Assembly (NCBI GenBank): GCA_030830595.1
Contig: JAURMS010000372.1
Location: 1-10,590, forward strand
Length of the DNA stretch: 10,590 nucleotides
Direction: 5' to 3'
DNA from: Gammaproteobacteria bacterium
Lineage (GTDB): Bacteria > Pseudomonadota > Gammaproteobacteria > Steroidobacterales > Steroidobacteraceae
The stretch's first letter is position 1, and every line of letters starts with the position of its first letter. This document shows, in pieces, positions 1 through 5,606 of the stretch. The position numbers were made by a program, and so were the translations under genes. The notes beneath the pieces are model-generated. The model searched no databases. It saw only the letters and a list, made by a program, of their open reading frames with translations, and was not told the origin of the DNA.

Positions 1-743
1 CTGCGTGCCTGTCCACGATGAACGATATGCTGAATGGCGCCGTCTTCATACACAGCAAAGAGGTAGGGGAGCTCCGCCTCGTAGCCGGCTGCAGCCAGCG
101 CCTCCAGCAGGCCGGGTTCATCCCCCTGGCCTCCCAGCCTGATGCCCGAGGGTACCGTGAGACCCGCGGCCGTTCTTTGCAGCAACAGGTTGCCTTCTAC
201 CTCGACAATGCCCCCGACCCTGAGGTTGCGCCGGCTCGGCATGGCAGCAAGAGCCTGCCTCAGCAGGCCGAAATGCAGGTACGCACCGCTGACGAATCCC
301 AGGGGTGAGCGGTTGGAGTGCTCGAAAGCAAGCACCCGGCCTATCAATATATCGTGGTCCCCCATCGGGATAACCTGGTGCATCTGGCAGTCGAGCCATG
401 CCACCGTGTCATCCAGCAGCGGATTGCCGGTCTGCGACGGTTGCCAGGGGGTAGCAGAAAACTTATCGATGCCACGCCGGGCAAACTGGGCAGAAATATC
501 CTGCTGCTCTTCCGACAGGATGTTGACGGCAAATCCCGGGGCTTGTCGCCAACCCTCGATGCCCGCTGCCGTATTGGCGATACAGACCATGACCAAAGGC
601 GGGTCAAGCGAAACCGAGGAGAAGGAATTGGCAGTAAATCCAAGTAGCGATCCGTCGGTTTGTCGGGTGGTGATCACGGTTACGCCCGTGGCGAAGCAGC
701 CCAGCGCCTTGCGTAACTCGAGTGTGTCCAGGGTTGCACTCAT
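1..743 (-). CDS. Flavin reductase (FMN-binding split barrel) with C-terminal extension; 3' end cut by window edge
   Basis: This gene probably supplies reduced FMN or FAD, made with NAD(P)H, to a partner monooxygenase in the cytoplasm. The frame is open from an ATG at 743 to base 1, giving 247 residues with no stop, so the protein runs off the left edge. Residues 1-160 look like the flavin reductase-like domain: CFATGVTVITT at 16-26, TANSFSSVSLDPPLV at 37-51, GDHDILIGRV at 128-137 and GAYLHFG at 153-159. After a linker, residues 174-247 form a second region (LRVGGIVEVEGNLLLQR at 174-190, HIVHRG at 239-244) that recalls a degenerate Nudix fold; no Nudix box is visible. The start overlaps the stop of the BCCT gene as ATGA, so it should be translationally coupled to it. 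The obvious partner is the luciferase-like oxygenase at 5607, encoded on the other strand. The flavin reductase domain is clear; the partner is inference. Confidence 0.85.
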   Translation of the reverse strand, partial: MSATLDTLELRKALGCFATGVTVITTRQTDGSLLGFTANSFSSVSLDPPLVMVCIANTAAGIEGWRQAPGFAVNILSEEQQDISAQFARRGIDKFSATPWQPSQTGNPLLDDTVAWLDCQMHQVIPMGDHDILIGRVLAFEHSNRSPLGFVSGAYLHFGLLRQALAAMPSRRNLRVGGIVEVEGNLLLQRTAAGLTVPSGIRLGGQGDEPGLLEALAAAGYEAELPYLFAVYEDGAIQHIVHRGQAR

Positions 744-2281
744 TGCCTTGAGTTGTCCTCGCGCAGAGACCTGACCAGGGCCATGGCCATCAGCATGCCC
801 ATGAAGATCACAGGGAAGGATGCCGCCAGCACCCCCAGCCGGATGATGTCCATGCCGCCCACAAAGATCATGAACAGTGGCAACACGCCCGAAGCCAGCG
901 CCCAGAACACACGGTGCCAGCGCCCTGGGTTGTCGTCTGCCCGCAATTCCGCGGTGACCGTAGAGGCTAGCGTGTAGGACGCAGAGTCATAAGTTGTTGC
1001 AACCGAGACCACGCTCACCAGCGCAAACAAGGCAAGCACCAATGAGCCCAGCGGCAGGTGCAGCAGCATGCGCGTCAGGGCGACGTTCTTGTCTTCCGCG
1101 CCCATGATGTCCACCACTGGCAACTGACCCTGCAGTTCAAGGTAAAGGCCGTAATTGCCCAGTACAAAATAAAACAGCCAGCAGCCGGCCGAACCAAAAA
1201 GGACCATCGAGAAAATCACCTGTCTCAGCGTCCTGCCCCGGGAAATCCTGGTGACAAATACCCCAATGACGGGTGCATAGGCTATCCACCAGGCCCAGTA
1301 GAAAATCGTCCAGTCTTCGACAAAGCCGGTCGCTTCAACCGGGTCGGTCCAGGTCATCATCCGCACGAAATTGCTGGCCATGAAACCAAGCGTGTCAGTG
1401 CTCATCTTCAGGATGAAAAGCGTCGGCCCGACTGCGAGCACGTACAAGAGCATCAGCAGGGCTGCCACCACGTTCAAGTCACTGAGTCGCTTGATGCCTT
1501 TTTCCAGCCCGAGAAACACGCTCAGTGAGAACAGGGCCACGCAAAATGCAAGCACCGCCATCTGCAACCCAAATGAATTGGGGACGCCGAGCAATTCCGC
1601 AGAGACCGTAGAGATCATCGGCCCAATCATGCCAAGTGACGTTCCGGTTCCGCCAAGCAAGGCCAGCATGGCGATGGTGTCCACGCCCCGACCGAGTAAG
1701 CTGCGGTTGCCGCGCGGACCCAGCAACTGATGACATCCCGTGCTGGCGCAAAGATGTGGGACCCGGCGCTGATAGAAGTGATAGGCAATGGCAATAGTTG
1801 GCAGCGCATAAATGAACCAGGCCGTAACGCCCCAGTGAAAGGGGCCATAGGCGGCCGCCCATTCAATGGCGCTTGGGCTGCGCGGCTGGGCACCAAAGGG
1901 CGGAGAATCATAGTAGTACACCCATTCGGTGCCGGCCCAGACCAGCAGCGTGGCGCCGGTGCCCGCACAAAACAGCATGCCAGCCCAGGAAAAATTCGAG
2001 AAATCAGGCCTGGCATCCTGCCCACCCAGTCGTACTGAGCCATGCCGGCTGAGACCGAGGCCGACGAGGAAGACAATCAGCGCGCAGCAGCCGAGCTGGT
2101 ACAGCACCCCGAAGTGTTGAGTGATCCCTGAGTACAGCCAGCTGACCATTTTCGACGACTGCTCCGGGGCGAGCCCCAGCGGCAGGCAGATGCAGACGAT
2201 GGCAGAGACCACGATGGCAAACATGGTCCGGTCGACCCTGGGTGCGGCCGATTGACGACTGCCTGGCTCGGTCTCGTGCAT
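740..2281 (-). CDS. BCCT-family betaine/carnitine/choline transporter, CaiT-like in its binding site
   Basis: This is an inner-membrane carrier of 513 residues, the usual length, with about twelve hydrophobic segments between residues 20 and 500. The BCCT signature is DWTIFYWAWW at 323-332, followed by ISRGRT at 346-351. Aligned by eye with E. coli CaiT at a constant offset of 8, the aromatic substrate box is complete: Tyr122, Trp150, Trp331 and Trp332 match CaiT Tyr114, Trp142, Trp323 and Trp324. This supports a trimethylammonium substrate such as carnitine, gamma-butyrobetaine or betaine. CaiT Arg262 and Met331, tied to its sodium-independent exchange, are Asn270 and Ile339 here, and a Thr429-Thr430 pair lies where BetP has sodium ligands. 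Sodium-coupled uptake is therefore more likely than exchange. There is no long osmosensing C-terminal tail. The start shares one base with the aldehyde dehydrogenase stop (TGATG) and lacks a clear Shine-Dalgarno sequence, which suggests coupling. The family is certain; the substrate is inferred. Confidence 0.93.
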   Translation of the reverse strand: MHETEPGSRQSAAPRVDRTMFAIVVSAIVCICLPLGLAPEQSSKMVSWLYSGITQHFGVLYQLGCCALIVFLVGLGLSRHGSVRLGGQDARPDFSNFSWAGMLFCAGTGATLLVWAGTEWVYYYDSPPFGAQPRSPSAIEWAAAYGPFHWGVTAWFIYALPTIAIAYHFYQRRVPHLCASTGCHQLLGPRGNRSLLGRGVDTIAMLALLGGTGTSLGMIGPMISTVSAELLGVPNSFGLQMAVLAFCVALFSLSVFLGLEKGIKRLSDLNVVAALLMLLYVLAVGPTLFILKMSTDTLGFMASNFVRMMTWTDPVEATGFVEDWTIFYWAWWIAYAPVIGVFVTRISRGRTLRQVIFSMVLFGSAGCWLFYFVLGNYGLYLELQGQLPVVDIMGAEDKNVALTRMLLHLPLGSLVLALFALVSVVSVATTYDSASYTLASTVTAELRADDNPGRWHRVFWALASGVLPLFMIFVGGMDIIRLGVLAASFPVIFMGMLMAMALVRSLREDNSRQ

Positions 2282-3765
2282 CAGCGCATCACGAAGGGAT
2301 TGGCAATGGGGGTGCTGGAGGTGTTGAGCCAGACGGTTTTGCTCCGAGTGTAGTCGTAGATCGCCTGGGCGCCGCTCTCGCGGCCGTACCCACTGTGCCC
2401 GAAGCCGCCGAACTCCGCGATCGGTGAAACCATGCGATAGGTGTTCACCCAGACGATACCTGCCCTGATGGCCTTCGTCATGCGCAATGCGCGGGCCCCA
2501 TCCCTCGTGAAGATTCCGGCTGCCAATCCGTAACTGGACTGGTTGGCCAGCTCGATGGCCTCAGCTTCACTGGTGAAGCGGAGCACGCTGAGGACTGGGC
2601 CAAACAACTCGGTGTCGAGGATGGTGGTCTCCGGTGACGGGCACTCGATGACCGTGGGCTGGAAATACCAACCGTCGCCCAGGCCGGTTGGCCGGCTTCC
2701 ACCGCAGAGCACCCTCGCGCCCTGCGCCACGGCACCCGCCACTTCCCGCTGGATACGCTCGAGCTGGCCGAGGGTTGCCAGCGGACCCATCTGGGTGTCT
2801 TCCTCCATCGGGTCGCCGATGCGGATTTTTTCTGCGATCTTAACCAACTTTTCGAGAAAGGCGTCGGCAATCGAGGCGTGCAGCAGCAGCCTCGATCCGG
2901 CCACGCAGCTCTGGCCGCTGGCCCCGAAGATACCCGCCACGACGCCGTTGACGGCACTCTCAAGGTCGGCGTCCTCAAACACCACGACGGGAGACTTGCC
3001 GCCAAGCTCAAGGGAGACCTCTGCCAGGTTTTCGGCAGAATTTCGGATGATATGGCGCGCCGTGGCCGGGCCACCCGTGAAGCTGATCCGGTCAATGTCG
3101 GGATGGGAGGTCAGCGCTCGCCCGCAAGGTTCCGCCAGGCCGCTGATGATATTGACGACGCCAGCAGGCAGGCCTGATTCCTCAATGACATGACCGAATT
3201 CCAGCATGGCCGCAGGCGCGTGTTCCGATGCCTTGAGGATGATCGTGTTGCCCGCTGCCAGGGCTGGCGCCATCTTGACGGCGGTCAGGAAGAGTTGCGA
3301 GTTCCATGGCACCACCGCAGCCACGACGCCCAAGGGCTCCCGAGTCGTCATCACCATCAAGTCCGGCTTGTCGATGGGCAGGGTTTCACCATGCAGCTTG
3401 TCGGCCAGGCCGGCATAGAAATGAAAGTATTCGGCGATGTATCCCGCTTGCCACCGAGTCTCCTTAAGCATCTTGCCCGTGTCGGTGGTTTCCGTCTTGC
3501 CCAGCACCTCGGACTTGCCCGCCAGCAGGTCGCCGATTTTCCGCAGGAACTTGCCGCGCGCGGTGGCCGTAGTCGAAGCCCATGGGCCTGACCTGACGGC
3601 GCGCCGGGCGGCTTCCACTGCTCGATTCACGTCCTCGGCAGTGGCATCTGGAGCCTGTGCCCAAGGCTTGGCGGTGGCTGGATTGATGGTGTCGAAGGAC
3701 TTCCCGCCCGTGGCATCACACCATGCCCCATCGATAAACATTTGATATCTGTTAGTGTTGTTCAT
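2281..3765 (-). CDS. NAD(P)-dependent aldehyde dehydrogenase
   Basis: This enzyme oxidises an aldehyde to its carboxylate with NAD(P)+. The protein has 494 residues, the full length for the superfamily. Key residues are present: Asn155 in PWNSQ, Lys178 in LKASEHAP, the FTGGPATARHI nucleotide-binding stretch at 229-239, Glu253 in LELGGK, the nucleophile Cys287 in GQSCVAG, and Glu386 in ELFGP. The C-terminal part reads VNTYRMVSPIAEFGGFGHSG at 440-459, the arrangement common in betaine-aldehyde and semialdehyde type enzymes, but this does not fix the substrate. The ATG at 3765 is chosen because AGGA (3776-3773 on this strand) lies 7 nt upstream and the protein starts in the usual place before the MFIDGAW stretch. 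It is the first gene of the minus-strand unit and is followed at once by the BCCT gene. Likely substrates are a trimethylammonio-aldehyde or a semialdehyde released by the oxygenase step; this is inference from the neighbours. Confidence 0.93.
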   Translation of the reverse strand: MNNTNRYQMFIDGAWCDATGGKSFDTINPATAKPWAQAPDATAEDVNRAVEAARRAVRSGPWASTTATARGKFLRKIGDLLAGKSEVLGKTETTDTGKMLKETRWQAGYIAEYFHFYAGLADKLHGETLPIDKPDLMVMTTREPLGVVAAVVPWNSQLFLTAVKMAPALAAGNTIILKASEHAPAAMLEFGHVIEESGLPAGVVNIISGLAEPCGRALTSHPDIDRISFTGGPATARHIIRNSAENLAEVSLELGGKSPVVVFEDADLESAVNGVVAGIFGASGQSCVAGSRLLLHASIADAFLEKLVKIAEKIRIGDPMEEDTQMGPLATLGQLERIQREVAGAVAQGARVLCGGSRPTGLGDGWYFQPTVIECPSPETTILDTELFGPVLSVLRFTSEAEAIELANQSSYGLAAGIFTRDGARALRMTKAIRAGIVWVNTYRMVSPIAEFGGFGHSGYGRESGAQAIYDYTRSKTVWLNTSSTPIANPFVMR

Positions 3766-3770
3766 CTAGT
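3742..3770 (+). promoter_or_regulatory. Candidate sigma70 promoter for the PcaC-like/RidA pair
   Basis: TTGATA at 3742-3747 (5 of 6 to the -35 consensus) is followed after 17 bp by TCTAGT at 3765-3770 (4 of 6 to the -10 consensus). This predicts a start near 3777 and a leader of about 21 nt before the TTG codon at 3798. The element lies inside the first codons and start site of the divergent aldehyde dehydrogenase gene. It was found by eye and is unproven. Confidence 0.35.
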
Positions 3771-3785
3771 CATCCTGCCATTGAC

Positions 3786-3791
3786 GGGAGG
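3786..3791 (+). promoter_or_regulatory. Ribosome binding site that supports a TTG start
   Basis: GGGAGG lies 6 nt before the TTG at 3798. The nearby GTG at 3792 is followed directly by a stop codon, so TTG at 3798 is the first usable start in this frame. Confidence 0.6.
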
Positions 3792-3797
3792 TGTAAG

Positions 3798-4223
3798 TTG
3801 GCAAGTAATCGTGATGAACGCAAGCATGGAGACCGATTTGAGGCAGGCCTGGCGGTGCGCAAGCAGGTGGTGGGGGAGGGCTATGTGAAGGCCGCCCTCG
3901 AAGGAGCAACGGCCTTGACCTGGCCGCTGCAGCAGCTGGTGACGGAATATTGCTGGGGGGAGATCTGGACCAGAGAGGGGCTCTCCCGCCGGGATCGGAG
4001 CCTGCTCAACCTGGGTATGCTGGCTGCGCTCAACCGTGGGCAGGAATTCAAGTTGCATGTACGCGGCGCCCTTAATAACGGCTTGAGTCGCGAGGAGATC
4101 ATTGAGGCTTTGCTGCAGGTCACGATCTATTGTGGTGTGCCGGCTGGTGTCGAAGCAGTACGCAATGCCAAGGCTGTTTTCGATGAGATCGACGCCGCCG
4201 ACCAGGCTGGGGGTGGCGCGTGA
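3798..4223 (+). CDS. Carboxymuconolactone decarboxylase family protein, PcaC-like
   Basis: The protein has 141 residues, all one carboxymuconolactone decarboxylase domain of the AhpD-like helical fold. It closely resembles PcaC, the gamma-carboxymuconolactone decarboxylase of protocatechuate breakdown: YCWGEIWTREGLSRRDRSLL at 51-70, MLAALNR at 74-80, LHVRGALNNGLSREEI at 86-101 and LLQVTIYCGVPAG at 105-117. There is no AhpD-type CXXC pair, so a peroxidase role is unlikely and a decarboxylase or isomerase role is more probable. The start is a TTG with a good GGGAGG ribosome site 6 nt upstream. Its end overlaps the RidA gene as GTGA, so the two are co-translated. No other protocatechuate gene is in the window, so a standard PcaC role is doubtful. 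It may act on a keto-acid or lactone from the oxygenase branch (inference). Confidence 0.85.
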   Translation: MASNRDERKHGDRFEAGLAVRKQVVGEGYVKAALEGATALTWPLQQLVTEYCWGEIWTREGLSRRDRSLLNLGMLAALNRGQEFKLHVRGALNNGLSREEIIEALLQVTIYCGVPAGVEAVRNAKAVFDEIDAADQAGGGA

Positions 4224-4606
4224 GCCGCAAGCAGGTGATTGGAGGGCCACTTGTCATCGGCGGACGGCAATTGTCGCTGTCGAGAGCCATTCGGGCCGGC
4301 GATTTTGTCTTTGTCACCGGGCAGGTGCCGATGCGCGACGGCGAGGTCATCACCACCGGTGGTATCGAGGAGCAGACTGAACTGGTGCTGGAGCGGATCC
4401 GCGAGGTCCTCAGCGAGGCCGGATGCGAGTTGACTGACATCGTGAAATCCATGGTCTGGTTGCGCGAGCGCGCGGACTTTCCTGGCTTCAACCAGGTCTA
4501 TGGCAGGTATTTCCCGGTTGAACCCCCGACTCGCTCGGCCGTAGTCAGCGACCTGCTGGTCGACGTCAGGGTTGAGGTCGAGGTGGTCGCCTACCGCCCG
4601 GCCTGA
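4220..4606 (+). CDS. RidA-family (YjgF/YER057c/UK114) enamine/imine deaminase
   Basis: The protein has 128 residues, the normal size of this trimeric cytoplasmic family. Archetypal RidA hydrolyses reactive enamine and imine intermediates to ketones and ammonia; catabolic relatives act on pathway-specific imines. Visible marks are AGDFVFVTGQVP at 26-37, the catalytic-type arginine at position 105 in PPTRSAVV, and the C-terminal glutamates in RVEVEVVAY at 117-125. The Arg/Glu pair suggests an active deaminase rather than a binding-only paralogue. The start is GTG at 4220, overlapping the PcaC-like stop as GTGA. Its 3' end runs 16 bp into the convergent LysR gene. Pairing with a PcaC-like gene suggests a step on an imine, enamine or enol product of the oxygenase branch; this is inference. 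Confidence 0.9.
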   Translation: MSRKQVIGGPLVIGGRQLSLSRAIRAGDFVFVTGQVPMRDGEVITTGGIEEQTELVLERIREVLSEAGCELTDIVKSMVWLRERADFPGFNQVYGRYFPVEPPTRSAVVSDLLVDVRVEVEVVAYRPA

Positions 4607-5535
4607 TGCAGGGCCATCAATGCCTCTGATTGTTGACGCACGTGCTCGTTGGCAATTTCCATGAAGGCCTCGGTCTCCGGCCTCTGCGCTGCGCCCTCCG
4701 GACGCACCAGGTAGACGCCGCGACCTCGCGAGTAGCTGTTGGGCAGCGGCCGCAACAGTCGGCCCTGCAGGAGTAATTCGTCGATGACTCCGCCAAATCC
4801 CAGCGCGATGCCCTGCCCCTCGAGTGCCGACTGGATCAACACGTTGTAGGTGTTGAAGTGCAGCGTCCGGGTGGGCTGTGGCGAACGGACCCCGGCGCGT
4901 TCGAGCCACCACCACCAGTTTTCCGAGCCATGATAAGGGCCATCCAGCACCAGCAAGGTGTGCGCTAACAAATCTCCAGCGCTTTGAATCGGGCCATGCT
5001 CCTCGAGATAACCCGGCGCGCAAACCGGGAATGACTCGCCGCCACAGAGGGGGGTCGCTTCTATCTCTGGCCAGCGTCCCTCGCCGTAGCGCAGGCTGAT
5101 GTCGATCCGCTCGCGGCTCAGGTCCAGCAGGTCATCGGAGACCACGACCTGGACCTCAAGATCCCGGAACAGCGACCTGAAACGCCGTAATGGCGTCACC
5201 AGCCAATAGGAGGCAATGGCATGGGTGGCCGAAATGGTGAATTTTCGTGCCGGGAGTCCTGAGCGGATGCGGGCCACCCCGTCGGCAATGTCCAGCAGGC
5301 CCCGGCGCACCAGCCGATAGAGCTCGGCACCCTCGGGGGTCAACCTGAGGCCTCTGTGGACTCGATCGAAGAGAGGAACCCCAAGTTCCTTCTCAAGCCC
5401 CCTTATCTGTTTGCTGACCGCCTCGCGGGTGACCCCCAGTTCCTCGGCCGCACGGCTGAAATTGCTGTATCGGGCCGCTGACTCAAAGGCCAACAGGGAG
5501 GTGATCCCGGGGAGACGATGGCGCAGGCCTTCCAT
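4591..5535 (-). CDS. LysR-family transcriptional regulator (GcvA-like type)
   Basis: This is a DNA-binding regulator of 314 residues, the standard length. The N-terminal winged helix-turn-helix lies at about residues 10-70: FESAARYSNFSRAAEELGVT at 17-36, the recognition helix REAVSKQIRGLEKELGV at 37-53, and RGLRLTPEG at 61-69. The rest is the periplasmic-binding-protein-like effector domain, beginning near residue 95. The N-terminal pattern resembles GcvA-type regulators. The gene starts at 5535 and is transcribed away from the luciferase-like monooxygenase at 5607, the classic arrangement in which a LysR protein controls the divergent operon and itself from the shared 71-bp gap. The effector is unknown and is probably a substrate or intermediate of the pathway. 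No good ribosome site precedes its ATG. Its 3' end overlaps the RidA gene by 16 bp. Confidence 0.92.
   Translation of the reverse strand: MEGLRHRLPGITSLLAFESAARYSNFSRAAEELGVTREAVSKQIRGLEKELGVPLFDRVHRGLRLTPEGAELYRLVRRGLLDIADGVARIRSGLPARKFTISATHAIASYWLVTPLRRFRSLFRDLEVQVVVSDDLLDLSRERIDISLRYGEGRWPEIEATPLCGGESFPVCAPGYLEEHGPIQSAGDLLAHTLLVLDGPYHGSENWWWWLERAGVRSPQPTRTLHFNTYNVLIQSALEGQGIALGFGGVIDELLLQGRLLRPLPNSYSRGRGVYLVRPEGAAQRPETEAFMEIANEHVRQQSEALMALHQAGR
4600..4615. other. Short hairpin at the convergent RidA/LysR junction
   Basis: GGCCTG and CAGGGCC can pair around an ATG loop with one bulged G, over the RidA stop codon. No T-run follows on either strand, so it is a poor intrinsic terminator. It is listed because it is the only visible structure between two converging genes. 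Confidence 0.2.
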
Positions 5536-5559
5536 GAACTTAAGGTTCCGGATTGAGAA
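5536..5559. promoter_or_regulatory. Candidate LysR-protein operator in the divergent gap
   Basis: Two dyads lie here: GAAC-N5-GTTC at 5536-5548 and TTC-N8-GAA at 5546-5559. The second contains the T-N11-A spacing typical of LysR boxes. A wider inverted pair, CCGGAT at 5548-5553 and ATCCGG at 5589-5594, frames the rest of the gap. The placement between the regulator and the divergent operon supports the call; the motifs are short. Confidence 0.35.
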
Positions 5560-5571
5560 CTTCCCGTGCAG

Positions 5572-5600
5572 TTTACAAGAAGCTCCGTATCCGGTGTGAT
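5572..5600 (+). promoter_or_regulatory. Candidate sigma70 promoter of the monooxygenase/CoA operon
   Basis: TTTACA at 5572-5577 (5 of 6 to consensus), a 17-bp spacer, then TGTGAT at 5595-5600 (4 of 6). The predicted first base is about 5607, which is the A of the ATG of the monooxygenase gene. The motif was found by eye; the -10 element is imperfect. Confidence 0.4.
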
Positions 5601-5606
5601 AAGCCC

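Noticed and set aside
142..774. Plus-strand open frame of 210 codons over the flavin reductase
   Set aside because: The minus strand carries a clear flavin reductase domain through this stretch; the plus-strand product is low-complexity Ser/Pro/Arg sequence without motifs.
3762..3774. Direct repeat TCATC-TAG-TCATCC in the divergent gap as an operator
   Set aside because: It is very short and made largely of the aldehyde dehydrogenase start codon and ribosome site, so chance is a sufficient explanation.
3798..4223. AhpD-type alkylhydroperoxidase reading of the decarboxylase-family gene
   Set aside because: The CXXC redox pair of AhpD is absent and the motifs match PcaC instead.
4127..5023. 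Long open frame on the minus strand (298 codons) across the RidA gene and the LysR 3' half
   Set aside because: It lies in another frame of two well-recognised genes, is rich in Arg, Ala and His as expected of GC-rich shadow frames, and shows no family motif.
5553..5606. TTG start 54 bp upstream for the monooxygenase
   Set aside because: The extra 18 residues are basic and unlike family N-termini, and the region carries the predicted promoter and operator; ATG at 5607 begins at the first barrel strand.
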